From: Celeribacter indicus
Lineage (GTDB): Bacteria; Pseudomonadota; Alphaproteobacteria; Rhodobacterales; Rhodobacteraceae
Direction of reading: 5' to 3'
Length of the DNA stretch: 64,000 nt
Assembly (NCBI RefSeq): GCF_000819565.1
Contig: NZ_CP004393.1
Location: 4,154,001 to 4,218,000, forward strand
Of this stretch, positions 26,066 through 34,899 are shown one piece after another; position 1 is the first letter of the stretch; each line of letters opens with the position of its first letter. The notes under the pieces were generated by a model that searched no databases, was not told the origin of the DNA, and worked only from the letters and a program-made list of their open reading frames with translations. The position numbers and the translations under genes are program-made.

Positions 26066-28237
26066 ATGATCCAGCACAAGACGATCCTTACACGCGGGAC
26101 GCGCACGGGACGGAGCCTTTTCGCAGCAAGCCTCCTGCTCCTCGGACCGGTCACCGGGGCCGCCGCGCAGGACGGACCGCCCGCCGGCATCGCCCGCGCG
26201 CCCACCCTGAGCTATAACCTCTTCGGCGCGCCTGGCCTCATCGACATGCCCTCCGCGGAGATGGCGGCGGAAGGCGACCTGTCTGCGACGGTCTCGCATT
26301 TCGGTGGGACGACGCGGACAACGCTCAGCTTCCAGATCCTGCCGCGCCTGGCGGGCAGCTTCCGCTATTCCCATATCGACCCCTACAACACGGACGGCGA
26401 CGAACTCTACGACCGCTCCTTCGACCTGCGATACCTGTTGCTCGAGGAAGGCCAATGGTCGCCGGCCCTGGCCATCGGCCTTCAGGATTTCATCGGGACG
26501 AGCGTTTATTCGAGCGAATACATCGTCGCGACCAAGCATATCACACCGACCCTCTCGGTGACCGGCGGCATCGGCTGGGGCCGGCTTGCGTCCTACGGGA
26601 CTTTCGATAATCCGCTCGGCGCGATCAGCGATCATTTCGACACGCGCGAGGGCGGCTTCGTCGGACGCGGCGGCCGCCCCAAGCCCTCGCGCTGGTTCAC
26701 CGGCGACGCCGCAGCCTTCGGCGGATTGGCCTGGCAGGTGACCGACAAGCTGGTGTTCAAGGCGGAATATTCCTCGGACGACTTCGATCGTGAACGCCGG
26801 TCCGGGGCGAACGACTGGGAGAGCCCGTTCAACTTCGGGCTCGACTACCGCCTCGCACAGAACATCTCTGCCCAAGGATATTATCTTCACGGCACCGAGG
26901 TCGGCGCGTCGCTGACATTGACGTTCAATCCGCGGGAGTCCACCGCCTACGGTGGCCTCGAACCTGCCCCACCCCCTGTTGCGGTCCGCGCCCCCGGCGC
27001 CTCGGCCGATCTCGGCTGGACCACCGGCGAAACCGTCACGACGGACTCCCTTGCGCAGACGCGCAAGATGATGAACACGCTCGGCCTGGATTTCGAGGCG
27101 GTGTCGCTGAGCGCAGACACGGTGACCCTGAAGCTGCGCAATCACCGTTATGGCGCCTCCGCCGAGGCCGTCGGCCGCGCCGCCCGCGTGATGACCCGCA
27201 CCCTGCCCGCCTCGGTGGAAACCTTCCGGATCATCCCCATCGAGAACGGCCAGCCGCAGTCGATGGTGACCCTGAAGCGGCGCGATCTCGAGGCATTCGA
27301 ATTCGCAGCGCGCGCCCCTCAGGAAAGCCGCGCGCGGGCACAGATCGACGAAGCGCCCCTCGGCGATGCCGATCAGATCGCGCCCGAGGATCTCTATCCG
27401 CGGTTCCGCTGGTCGCTCGGCCCCTATATCGCGCTGTCCTACTTCGACCCTGACCGTCCTGTCAGAGCGGATCTGGGCCTCGAACTGAATGCGCAATACG
27501 ATCTCTCCCCCGGCGTGAGAATCTCCGGCGCGCTGCGCAAGAAACTCGCCGGCAATGTCGGCGGCAGCGATCCGTCGAATTCGGTCCTGCCGCATGTCCG
27601 CTCCGACGCCAGTCTCTATTCCGAGGAAGGCGATCCGGGGATCGAGCATCTGACCGCCGCCCATTTCGGGCGACCGGGGGAACATCTCTACAGCCGCATC
27701 ACCGCCGGACTGCTCGAACCGATGTTCGCGGGCATCTCCGGAGAACTGCTGTGGAAACCGGTCGACAGCCGCCTCGCGCTCGGGGCCGAAGTGAACTACG
27801 TCTGGCAACGGGAATTCGACCAGATGTTCGGTCTCCAGGATTACGAGGTCGCGACCGGCCATGTCTCGGCCTATTACGATTTCGACCGCGGTTTCCTGGC
27901 GCAGGTCGACGTCGGGCGCTACCTTGCCGGCGACTGGGGGGCGACCTTCGCGCTCGATCGCGAGTTTCGCAACGGCTTCAGGGTCGGGGCCTATGTCACG
28001 CTGACCGACGTGTCTTTCGATGATTTCGGCGAAGGCTCCTTTGACAAGGGACTTCGGTTCACCATCCCCGTCGAGACACTCTTCGGCACGCCGGATCGCA
28101 GGGTACAGCAGACGACCCTGCAATCCCTCGCCCGCGACGGAGGCGCGCGCCTGCGCGTCGATGACCGCCTGTATGAAACCGTCCGCAAGAACCACGAAAC
28201 CGCTCTGACGGAAAGCTGGGGGAGGTTCTGGAGATGA
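26066..28237 (+). CDS. yjbH: YjbH-type exopolysaccharide outer-membrane protein
   Basis: The 723-residue product has a signal peptide ending in AAAQ (about residues 1-35) followed by the YjbH domain, with LSYNLFGAPGLIDMPSAEMA at its start and many alternating beta-strand segments. YjbH/GfcD proteins are predicted outer-membrane barrels needed for polysaccharide secretion. ATG 26066 is preferred over TTG 26048. The stop overlaps the start of yjbF as ATGA. In E. coli the order is yjbE-F-G-H; here it is H-F-E without G. Confidence 0.85.
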   Translation: MIQHKTILTRGTRTGRSLFAASLLLLGPVTGAAAQDGPPAGIARAPTLSYNLFGAPGLIDMPSAEMAAEGDLSATVSHFGGTTRTTLSFQILPRLAGSFRYSHIDPYNTDGDELYDRSFDLRYLLLEEGQWSPALAIGLQDFIGTSVYSSEYIVATKHITPTLSVTGGIGWGRLASYGTFDNPLGAISDHFDTREGGFVGRGGRPKPSRWFTGDAAAFGGLAWQVTDKLVFKAEYSSDDFDRERRSGANDWESPFNFGLDYRLAQNISAQGYYLHGTEVGASLTLTFNPRESTAYGGLEPAPPPVAVRAPGASADLGWTTGETVTTDSLAQTRKMMNTLGLDFEAVSLSADTVTLKLRNHRYGASAEAVGRAARVMTRTLPASVETFRIIPIENGQPQSMVTLKRRDLEAFEFAARAPQESRARAQIDEAPLGDADQIAPEDLYPRFRWSLGPYIALSYFDPDRPVRADLGLELNAQYDLSPGVRISGALRKKLAGNVGGSDPSNSVLPHVRSDASLYSEEGDPGIEHLTAAHFGRPGEHLYSRITAGLLEPMFAGISGELLWKPVDSRLALGAEVNYVWQREFDQMFGLQDYEVATGHVSAYYDFDRGFLAQVDVGRYLAGDWGATFALDREFRNGFRVGAYVTLTDVSFDDFGEGSFDKGLRFTIPVETLFGTPDRRVQQTTLQSLARDGGARLRVDDRLYETVRKNHETALTESWGRFWR

Positions 28238-28869
28238 CCGCAACCATGAAGCCGCTCGCCACGCTCGGCCTCACCCTCGCCCTTCTCTCCGCCTGCGGAA
28301 CCGGTGACCGGTCGACCCTCGTCACGGTGGCGCAAACGGTGGCCTCGGGCGTCACCGCCAAGCCGCGACAGCCGACGACGATGGCGGATCTGCGCCGGGA
28401 CGCGACGCCGGACACGATCGCCGCCCTTGGGGGGACGGTTCTTCTGGTGGAGGCGCCGCAACTCGGGCTGGCCTCCGGCTTCGTACCGGTCGCGCAGAAT
28501 GGCGATGTGCTCACCTGGCACACCCAGAACGGTCAGTCCGCCGTGAGCCTGCGCAGCGGCGTGATCGTCGCCACCCGCGGCTTCGGCTATGATCTCGTCT
28601 CCTCGAGTATCCCGACCGCTCTCCTGAACCGACGGGAGGCGACAGCCGGCACAAAGATCATGCAGCATCTCGACGGCGAGAACAGGATCGTCAGCACGAC
28701 CTACAATTGCAACTACACGAGAGAAAACTCCGTCCTGCATGAGCGCTGCCATGCGGCGGAGCACGCGTTCCACAACACGTACCAGATCGACGGGTCCGGC
28801 CGGATCAAGGCTTCGCGCCAATGGGTCAGTCCGCAGATCGGCTACCTGGTGATGGAAACCGTCACATGA
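28234..28869 (+). CDS. yjbF: YjbF-type lipoprotein (GfcB family)
   Basis: The 211-residue product has a lipoprotein signal with lipobox LLSAC (Cys near residue 21) and the YjbF/GfcB domain, with VTVAQTVASGV and, near the end, RQWVSPQIGYLVMET. Members are periplasmic or outer-membrane lipoproteins that act with YjbH in polysaccharide secretion. It overlaps yjbH by four bases, so the two are coupled. Confidence 0.85.
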   Translation: MTATMKPLATLGLTLALLSACGTGDRSTLVTVAQTVASGVTAKPRQPTTMADLRRDATPDTIAALGGTVLLVEAPQLGLASGFVPVAQNGDVLTWHTQNGQSAVSLRSGVIVATRGFGYDLVSSSIPTALLNRREATAGTKIMQHLDGENRIVSTTYNCNYTRENSVLHERCHAAEHAFHNTYQIDGSGRIKASRQWVSPQIGYLVMETVT

Positions 28870-28978
28870 CGATTGCGGCCCGGCACAAATCGCGGGACAA
28901 TAACATCGCGGACCGACCGCATGAGTGTGACAGTCAACTGCAACTTGATGAAACTTCAATTTAGACAGGAAAGTGACC

Positions 28979-29191
28979 ATGAAACGACTTCTCGTTGCCA
29001 CGACACTCCTCGCCTCCGTCGCGACCGCCGCGATGGCGCAGGAGGAAACCACGGCCACAACCACGACCACGACCACGCTGGGAGCCCCCGCCATCACGAC
29101 CGCAGAAGCCGTCGGTGGCGCGATCGTCGGCGCGATCATCATCGGGATCGTCGCGAACGACAGCTCCTCGGACTCGACCAGCGGCACCTGA
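28979..29191 (+). CDS. yjbE: Small secreted YjbE-like protein
   Basis: The 70-residue product has a signal peptide (MKRLLVATTLLASVATAAMA), a Thr-rich stretch, and a Gly/Ala/Ile-rich segment GGAIVGAIIIGIVAND. Size, signal and position after yjbF match the small YjbE/GfcA proteins of this secretion locus. ATG 28979 follows AGGA. The gap from yjbF (about 110 bp) may hold its own promoter. Confidence 0.7.
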   Translation: MKRLLVATTLLASVATAAMAQEETTATTTTTTTLGAPAITTAEAVGGAIVGAIIIGIVANDSSSDSTSGT

Positions 29192-29249
29192 GGGGCGGGA
29201 TGCGCATAGAACATGCGTGACGCCTCATCAACGTGTCCGAACAACGACG

Positions 29250-29280
29250 ATGGGCGCCGCCCTTCAGAAGCGGCGCCCAT
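29250..29280. terminator. Terminator-like hairpin after the yjb genes
   Basis: A perfect 11-bp stem (ATGGGCGCCGC at 29250-29260 and GCGGCGCCCAT at 29270-29280) with a 9-base loop lies 59 bp past the yjbE-like stop. There is no T run, but the stem is very stable and well placed to end the upstream transcript. Confidence 0.5.
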
Positions 29281-29423
29281 CTCACGCCTCGGCCTTCGCC
29301 ACGGCGACGGCCGACAGGACTCTTGTCCGGCCCCCTGACGCAGGATCGGCGGTTTTCCACCGGGAGGCGGCGGCCTCCATTCCTCCGGCATTTGCGTCTT
29401 TTCGCACCCGCAGAAACCTGTTA

Positions 29424-29441
29424 GCGTTCAACTATGAACGC
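29424..29441. promoter_or_regulatory. 18-bp inverted repeat upstream of the MarR-type gene
   Basis: GCGTTCA and TGAACGC flank a 4-base spacer (ACTA), about 80 bp before the regulator start. The perfect 7-bp arms and 11-bp centre spacing fit a MarR-family dimer site, so it is a candidate autoregulatory operator. Confidence 0.5.
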
Positions 29442-29519
29442 ATTCGCGCGAAACTTGCCGATTGCGGACGGGCGTGGCGCTGAGGCCACCTCCGGTGCGG
29501 TAGCCGTGGCGGCCCCGCA

Positions 29520-29897
29520 ATGACGGAGAGCCGGCGCAAGACGATTCAGGAAGACATCCGCTTCCGCATTCTGCGCGAGATCGAACAGAACCCCGAGATC
29601 TCCCAGCGCGAGCTCTCCCGCGCCCTGGGCACGAGCCTCGGCCGGATCCACTACCTGCTGCACGCGCTCATCGAAAAGGGTCTGATCAAGGCCGGAAACT
29701 TCTCCGCCGCGGAGAACAAGGCCTCCTACCGCTACCTGCTCACCGCCAGGGGCGTGACCGAGAAAGCCCGCCTCACCCGACGGTTCCTCGCGCGCAAGAT
29801 GGAAGAGTACGAGGCACTAACGGCAGAGATTGCACGGGTGCAGCGCGAGTTGGACGGAAGCGTGGAAGGGTGCAGGAGCGGGCGTGATGAGGGGTGA
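29520..29897 (+). CDS. MarR-type EPS-associated transcriptional regulator
   Basis: The 125-residue product has a winged helix-turn-helix (about residues 10-75, with ISQRELSRALGTSLGRIHYLLHALIEKG) and a coiled C-terminal helix with EKARLTRRFLARKMEEYEAL. Both match the EPS-associated MarR-like family found next to polysaccharide clusters in Proteobacteria. The signal it senses is unknown. An inverted repeat at 29424-29441 may be its operator. Confidence 0.85.
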   Translation: MTESRRKTIQEDIRFRILREIEQNPEISQRELSRALGTSLGRIHYLLHALIEKGLIKAGNFSAAENKASYRYLLTARGVTEKARLTRRFLARKMEEYEALTAEIARVQRELDGSVEGCRSGRDEG

Positions 29898-29915
29898 GGG
29901 TGTGGACCTGACCTT

Positions 29916-29951
29916 CGGAACCATTGAATCCGACGGAACCATTGAATCCGA
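29916..29951. repeat. Two tandem 18-bp direct repeats
   Basis: CGGAACCATTGAATCCGA occurs at 29916-29933 and again immediately at 29934-29951, between the MarR-type gene and the truncated flippase gene. The copies are identical. This may be a recent duplication or a tandem protein-binding site. Confidence 0.7.
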
Positions 29952-30000
29952 TGATGCAGTCTAGCAAGATCAGAACTCCCGCCAGTTGGGGAAAGCAAGC

Positions 30001-30660
30001 ATGATGTTAGATGCTGGCAGAACCCTTTTCGCCCGCATTTTCGACCGCAATCACGCATCGGGAAGAGCGTCGCGCGGGATGCTCAAGATCATGTCGGGCA
30101 GCGTGACTGCGCGGATTGTCGGCCTCGCCTTGATGCCGCTTCTGACGCGGATTTATGCGCCCGAAGACTTCGGCACCCTTTCAGTCTATACTGCCTTCGT
30201 CCTTCTGTTTCAGCCGCTATTGTCTATGCGGTTCGTAATGGCCATTCCCTTGCCCCGGCGCGATGCGACAGCGATCAATATCCTCGCTCTGTCCTTGCTC
30301 GTTGCGGCAGTCCTCTATTTGTGCCTCTCCGCCGCACTTCTGTTCGCTCCGTCACAGGTGCTCGCCTTGACCGAAGCGGAGTTGCTTCGCCCCTACGTCT
30401 GGCTGATCCTCCTGTCATTGCCGTTTATCGTCTTCTCCGAAGCGATGTCCGCATGGGCGACCCGGAAACGTCGCTATGGGGCCATGGCAAAAAGCGAAAT
30501 CGGATCCAGAGGGATCTCGGATGTCAGCAAAGTCCTGTTGGGGCTTCTGGGAGTAAAGCCATTCGGTCTCTTGCTCGGGCAGGCGATGGTTCAGATCGCG
30601 CTGAGCCTTGGTTTCCTGTGTGTGACGTCAGCGCCAATGGGACAGCTTAGGGCGATTTGA
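30001..30660 (+). pseudogene. wzx: Wzx-type flippase, 5' half only, cut by an IS element
   Basis: The 219 residues match the N-terminal half of polysaccharide flippases: MLKIMSGSVTARIVGLALMP followed by LLTRIYAPEDFGTLSVY and several membrane segments. Full-length members have roughly 400-500 residues and 12 helices; only about six are present. The frame ends at TGA 30658-30660, which is the first three bases of the IS element. No matching 3' half is found beyond the IS, where gmd sequence begins. The gene is therefore truncated and its product unlikely to function. Confidence 0.8.
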
Positions 30661-30703
30661 TAAGAGAGGATTTCTGGCTCATCGTAACCACCAAGGAGTG
30701 AAG

Positions 30704-31078
30704 ATGAGACAGAAATCCGTACCCAAACAGAGCCATGGCGAGAAGGTTGTCAAAGACATCCGGCGCGCAACCCGCAAACAGTATTCAGCGGAAGAGAAGA
30801 TCAGGATCGTGTTGGATGGCCTGAAAGGTGAGGACAGCATTGCTGAGCTGTGTCGCCGGGAAGGTATCGCTCAGAGCCTGTATTACAGCTGGTCGAAGGA
30901 ATTCCTCGAGGCCGGCAAGAAGCGTCTCGCCGGCGACACGGCGCGAGAGGCAAACTCGACCGAAGTCAAAACCCTGCGTCGTGAATCCCGCGAACTCAAA
31001 GAAGTTGTTGCCGAGCAGGCGCTCGAGCTTCGCCTGCTCAAAAAAAGCATTCTCGGGGATGGGGGCGACGACTCATGA
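30704..31078 (+). CDS. IS3-family transposase OrfA (IS A)
   Basis: The 124-residue product has a helix-turn-helix (about residues 25-75, YSAEEKIRIVLDGLKGEDSI, then GIAQSLYYSWSKEFLEAGK) and a C-terminal leucine-zipper-like coil, the layout of IS3 OrfA proteins that bind the IS ends. ATG 30704 follows AAGGAG by a normal spacing. Its end overlaps OrfB as ATGA. Confidence 0.85.
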   Translation: MRQKSVPKQSHGEKVVKDIRRATRKQYSAEEKIRIVLDGLKGEDSIAELCRREGIAQSLYYSWSKEFLEAGKKRLAGDTAREANSTEVKTLRRESRELKEVVAEQALELRLLKKSILGDGGDDS

Positions 31079-32055
31079 GATACCCTGCATCCGAGAAGCT
31101 GGAGATCATTCGTTTGGTCGAGCAGTCGCACTTGCCGACGAAGCGAACCTTGGACAAGCTGGGCATCCCCAGGGCTACCTTCTACCGCTGGTATGATCGG
31201 TATCTATCGGGCGGCCCCGAAGCGCTGGAAGATCGCAGTTCGAGACCGTCACGGGTCTGGAACCGTATTCCCGAGCCTGTTCGCAAGAAGGTCGTTAGCT
31301 TGGCGCTGGAGGAAAGCGAACTGTCGCCGCGGGAACTGGCCGTGCGCTTCACGGACACGGAAAAATATTTTGTATCAGAGTCTTCCGTGTATCGCGTCCT
31401 CAAGGAGCACGACCTGATCACAAGCCCGGCTTACGTGGTTTTATCCGCCGCCGATGAGTTCAAGGACAAGACGACGAGACCCAACCAGCTTTGGCAGACC
31501 GACTTCACCTATCTGAAGGTCATCGGTTGGGGCTGGTTCTACCTGTCGACCATCCTGGATGATTACAGTCGCTATATCATCGCCTGGAAACTCTGCACCA
31601 CGATGAAGGCGGGGGATGTGACCGACACGCTGGATCTGGCGTTGCAGGCCTCCGGCTGCGATCAGGCAACCGTCGTTCACAAACCGCGGCTCCTCAGTGA
31701 CAACGGAGCCAGTTACATCTCGGTTGAACTGGCTGAGTGGCTGGAAGATCAAAAAATGGAGCATGTTCGCGGTGCCCCATATCACCCGCAAACCCAAGGT
31801 AAGATCGAGCGGTGGCACCAGACCCTGAAAAACCGGATCCTGCTGGAGAACTATTACCTGCCCGGCGAACTCAGCAGCCAAATTGAGGCCTTCGTCGAGC
31901 ATTACAACCACCGGCGCTATCATGAGAGCCTGCATAACCTCACGCCCGCCGATGTCTACTTCGGTCGCGGACAAGCCATTCTAAAACAACGAGAGAGGAT
32001 CAAACGAAAAACCATCGAAACGCGACGTTTGCTTCACCGCAATTCCGCCGCATAA
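31075..32055 (+). CDS. IS3-family transposase OrfB (IS A)
   Basis: The 326-residue product has an N-terminal helix-turn-helix (GIPRATFYRWYDRY) and an rve-type DDE catalytic core: first Asp in QTDFTYLK, second in LLSDNGASY, Glu in GKIERWHQTLK. All catalytic residues and a normal C-terminus (YNHRRYHESLHNLTPADVY) are present, so the enzyme looks intact. The nested IS lies downstream of the stop and interrupts only the right end of the element. Confidence 0.88.
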   Translation: MRYPASEKLEIIRLVEQSHLPTKRTLDKLGIPRATFYRWYDRYLSGGPEALEDRSSRPSRVWNRIPEPVRKKVVSLALEESELSPRELAVRFTDTEKYFVSESSVYRVLKEHDLITSPAYVVLSAADEFKDKTTRPNQLWQTDFTYLKVIGWGWFYLSTILDDYSRYIIAWKLCTTMKAGDVTDTLDLALQASGCDQATVVHKPRLLSDNGASYISVELAEWLEDQKMEHVRGAPYHPQTQGKIERWHQTLKNRILLENYYLPGELSSQIEAFVEHYNHRRYHESLHNLTPADVYFGRGQAILKQRERIKRKTIETRRLLHRNSAA

Positions 32056-32132
32056 TTAAATCAACCGGATGAGCCAGACTGAACCGCTCCGGGTTTGCCG
32101 GAGGCTCCAACTCTTGAGTAGGATGGAGCATC

Positions 32133-32459
32133 ATGAGCAAGACAACGAACAAATATTCCCCTGAAGTGCGCGAGCGAGCGGTTCGTATGGTTTTGGACAA
32201 CGCCGGTCAGCATGAGAGCCGCTGGCAAGCGATCGTATCGATCTCGGCGAAGATAGGCTGTTCGACGAACACGCTGAATGACTGGGTCAAAAAGGCAGAG
32301 ATTGATCGTGGCGACCGTGCTGGGGTCAGTACCGAGATGGCCGAGAAGATGAAGGCGCTGGAGCGCGAGAACCGCGAACTCAAGCAGGCGAATGAGATCC
32401 TGCGGAAGGCGTCGGCGTATTTTGCGATGGCGGAGCTCGACCGCCGACCGAAGTCATGA
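32133..32459 (+). CDS. IS3-family transposase OrfA (IS B)
   Basis: The 108-residue product begins [20 protein letters not shown] and has the helix-turn-helix of IS3 OrfA ([16 protein letters not shown]) followed by a coiled segment ([20 protein letters not shown]). It overlaps OrfB by four bases. In IS3 elements a frameshift at this overlap makes the OrfAB transposase. Confidence 0.9.
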   Translation: MSKTTNKYSPEVRERAVRMVLDNAGQHESRWQAIVSISAKIGCSTNTLNDWVKKAEIDRGDRAGVSTEMAEKMKALERENRELKQANEILRKASAYFAMAELDRRPKS

Positions 32460-33355
32460 TCGCCTTTATCGACGATTATCGTGGAGAGCTCGGGGTCGAG
32501 CCGATCTGCAAGCACCTGCCGATTGCCCCGTCCACATACTACGATCATCTGGCCAAACGGGCCGACCCTGATCTGCGCTCGGATCGGTTCAAGCGCGACG
32601 ACGAGCTTCGCCCCGAGATCGAGCGCGTGTTCGATGAGAATTACAAGGTCTATGGCGTGCGCAAAGTCTGGCGCCAGATGCGGCGGGAAGGATTTGATGT
32701 GGCCCGATGCACGATAGCCCGGTTGATGAAGGATTTGGGCCTGCAGGGCGTCATCCGGGGCAAGCCGCATAAAACGACGATCCCTGACAAGAAGCAGCCG
32801 TGCCCGATGGACAAGGTAAACCGGCAATTCCGGGTGCCGGCACCGAACATGCTCTGGGTCAGCGATTTCACCTATGTCGCCACCTGGCAAGGGTTCGTTT
32901 ATGTGGCATTCGTGATCGACACGTTCGCGCGCCGGATCGTTGGGTGGCGCGTCAGCCGCACGGCTCACACAGGCTTCGTTCTCGACGCTTTGGAACAGGC
33001 TGTTCATCAGCGGCAGCCTGGTGTGGGACTGATCCATCACTCAGACCGCGGATCGCAATACCTGGCGATAAAATACACCGAACGCTTGGCCGAGGCAGGA
33101 ATCGAACCCTCGGTCGGCAGCGTCGGTGACAGCTATGACAACGCTTTGGCCGAGACAATCAATGGTCTCTTCAAGGCGGAGGTCATCCACCGCCGTGGCC
33201 CGTGGCGCAGTCTGGACGCCGTGGAATACGCCACTCTGGAATGGGTCGACTGGTTCAACAATCGCCGCCTCCTCGAGCCCATCGGGAACATCCCACCAGC
33301 GGAAGCAGAGGCAAACTTCTACGCAGCTCTGGTAACTAAGACCATAGCCGCATAA
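32456..33355 (+). CDS. IS3-family transposase OrfB (IS B)
   Basis: The 299-residue product has the HTH_21-like region ([20 protein letters not shown]) and an intact rve core: Asp in [10 protein letters not shown], Asp in HHSDRGSQY, Glu in [14 protein letters not shown]. The C-terminal [10 protein letters not shown], then GNIPPAEAE, is typical of the IS3 family. Reading frame and catalytic residues are intact. Confidence 0.9.
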   Translation: MIAFIDDYRGELGVEPICKHLPIAPSTYYDHLAKRADPDLRSDRFKRDDELRPEIERVFDENYKVYGVRKVWRQMRREGFDVARCTIARLMKDLGLQGVIRGKPHKTTIPDKKQPCPMDKVNRQFRVPAPNMLWVSDFTYVATWQGFVYVAFVIDTFARRIVGWRVSRTAHTGFVLDALEQAVHQRQPGVGLIHHSDRGSQYLAIKYTERLAEAGIEPSVGSVGDSYDNALAETINGLFKAEVIHRRGPWRSLDAVEYATLEWVDWFNNRRLLEPIGNIPPAEAEANFYAALVTKTIAA

Positions 33356-33447
33356 CTTAAACCAAACAGCCTCCGGCAAACCCGGAGCGGTTCAGACCCT
33401 CTCTTAGTTCAGCCAACTAACTGCCCCAAATTATCTGACGACGGACA

Positions 33448-33909
33448 ATCGACAGTCTGCGCGACTGGGGCCATGCGAAGGATTATGTGCGCATGCAGTG
33501 GATGATGCTCCAGCAGGACGCACCGGAGGATTTCGTGATTGCGACCGGCGTACAGTATTCCGTGCGGGAGTTCATCACCTGGACCGCGCGCGAACTGGGC
33601 ATCGAGCTCGCATTCTCCGGTTCCGGCACCGAAGAGATCGCGACCGTCACCGCAGTCACGGGCAACATGGCTCCTGCGCTGCGGGCCGGCGACGTGATCA
33701 TGCGCATCGACCCGCGCTATTTCCGCCCTGCCGAGGTGGACACGCTTCTGGGCGATCCCGCGAAGGCCAAGCAGAAACTCGGCTGGGTGCCGGAGATCAC
33801 CGCGCAGGACATGTGCGCCGAGATGGTCGCGGAAGACCTGAAGTCCGCACGTCGCGTGGCGCTTCTGAAAGAGCATGGACTCGAACTGCCCGTGGCACTC
33901 GAAGGATGA
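33448..33909 (+). pseudogene. gmd: GDP-mannose 4,6-dehydratase, 3' fragment only
   Basis: Homology begins at about 33448 with [18 protein letters not shown], the NADP-binding region in the C-terminal half of GDP-mannose 4,6-dehydratase, and continues to the normal end about 154 codons later ([18 protein letters not shown] near the end). The full enzyme has about 370 residues; the Rossmann domain and catalytic residues are missing, and an in-frame TGA lies just upstream. Only 36 bp separate it from the IS A end. Together with truncated wzx this marks an IS-associated deletion. GDP-4-keto-6-deoxymannose synthesis from this copy is not possible. Confidence 0.82.
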
Positions 33910-33919
33910 GGCGCGAAGG

Positions 33920-34891
33920 ATGACAAGGATCTATGTTGCAGGACACCGCGGGATGGTGGGCGGCGCAATTCTCCGCCAGCTCGAGGCACGGCACAAATCG
34001 GGCGCAGATCTGGAGATCGTGACCCGCACACATGCCGAGCTGGACCTGACAGACCAGGCGGCGGTCAGGGATTTCTTTGCCGGCGAGCGCCCCGATGCGG
34101 TCATCCTGGCGGCGGCAAAAGTCGGCGGCATCCATGCCAACAACAGCTATCCGGCGGAATTCATCTACGAAAACCTGATGATCGAATGCAATGTCATCCA
34201 TCAGGCTTTCGCCAGTGGCGTCACCCGCCTCCTGCAACTCGGCTCCTCCTGCATCTATCCCAAAGCGGCGGCGCAGCCGATGCGAGAGGACGCGCTGCTG
34301 ACCGGTACGCTGGAGCCGACGAACGAACCCTATGCGATCGCGAAGATCGCCGGGATCAAGCTCTGCGAAAGCTACAATCGCCAGCATGGCACGGATTTTC
34401 GCTCGGTCATGCCGACGAACCTCTACGGGCCGGGGGACAATTTCCATCCCGAGAACAGCCATGTGCTTCCCGCGCTGATCCGCCGCTTTCACGAGGCAGC
34501 GGTCGGCGGTCGTGAGGAGGTGGTGATCTGGGGCTCAGGCACGCCCCGGCGCGAGTTTCTGCATGTCGACGACATGGCGGCCGCCTCGCTCTTCGTCTTC
34601 GATCTGCCGAAAGCGGAGTATGAGGCCAATACCGAACCGATGCTGAGCCATATCAATGTCGGATCGGGCACGGATATCTCCATCCTCGACCTCGCGCGGC
34701 TCGTCGCCAAGGTGACGGGCTTCGAAGGGAGGATCACCACCGATCCGGGGAAACCCGATGGCACGCCGCGCAAGCTCATGGACGTGAGCCGGCTCGACAG
34801 GATGGGATGGCGGTCCACAATCGCGCTCGAGGACGGGATCGCGGAGACCTACCGCTGGTTCCTCGATCACCAGGCCGATCTCAGAAACTGA
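33920..34891 (+). CDS. fcl: GDP-L-fucose synthase
   Basis: The 323-residue product has the cofactor motif GHRGMVGGA near the N-terminus, the catalytic Ser in GSSCIYPK and the Tyr/Lys pair in YAIAKIAG. The remaining sequence, including [19 protein letters not shown], is diagnostic of GDP-L-fucose synthase, a 3,5-epimerase/4-reductase that makes GDP-L-fucose with NADPH. ATG 33920 follows GAAGG, 11 bp after the gmd stop. The gene is intact, but its substrate supplier gmd is truncated. Confidence 0.92.
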   Translation: MTRIYVAGHRGMVGGAILRQLEARHKSGADLEIVTRTHAELDLTDQAAVRDFFAGERPDAVILAAAKVGGIHANNSYPAEFIYENLMIECNVIHQAFASGVTRLLQLGSSCIYPKAAAQPMREDALLTGTLEPTNEPYAIAKIAGIKLCESYNRQHGTDFRSVMPTNLYGPGDNFHPENSHVLPALIRRFHEAAVGGREEVVIWGSGTPRREFLHVDDMAAASLFVFDLPKAEYEANTEPMLSHINVGSGTDISILDLARLVAKVTGFEGRITTDPGKPDGTPRKLMDVSRLDRMGWRSTIALEDGIAETYRWFLDHQADLRN

Positions 34892-34899
34892 GGATAGTC

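Larger units (their letters stand above)
32080..33394 (+). mobile_element. Second IS3-family element (IS B) nested in IS A
   Basis: The 1315-bp element has perfect 27-bp terminal inverted repeats (32080-32106 and 33368-33394; the outer part reads TGAACCGCTCCGGG). A 3-bp target duplication GAC flanks it (32077-32079 and 33395-33397), the IS3 norm. It encodes OrfA (32133-32459) and OrfB (32456-33355). It inserted into the right terminal repeat of IS A, so it arrived later and probably immobilised IS A. Confidence 0.9.
30658..33411 (+). mobile_element. IS3-family element (IS A), interrupted by a nested second IS
   Basis: The ends carry imperfect 26-bp inverted repeats: left from 30658 (TGATAAGAGAGG, then TCTGGCTCATC) and right ending at 33411 (complement TGAACTAAGAGAGG, then TCTGGCTCATC), matching at 18 of 26 positions. 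It encodes OrfA (30704-31078) and OrfB (31075-32055). Its right end is split by IS B at 32080-33394; without that it is about 1.44 kb, normal for IS3. The flanking bases (ATT left, GCC right) do not match, so no target duplication is seen, as expected if one side was deleted. Confidence 0.75.

Noticed and set aside
24605..28243. Minus-strand open frame of 1212 codons
   Set aside because: It is antisense to four well-supported genes (WecA-like, NusG-like, yjbH, yjbF) and has the biased composition of a high-GC shadow frame.
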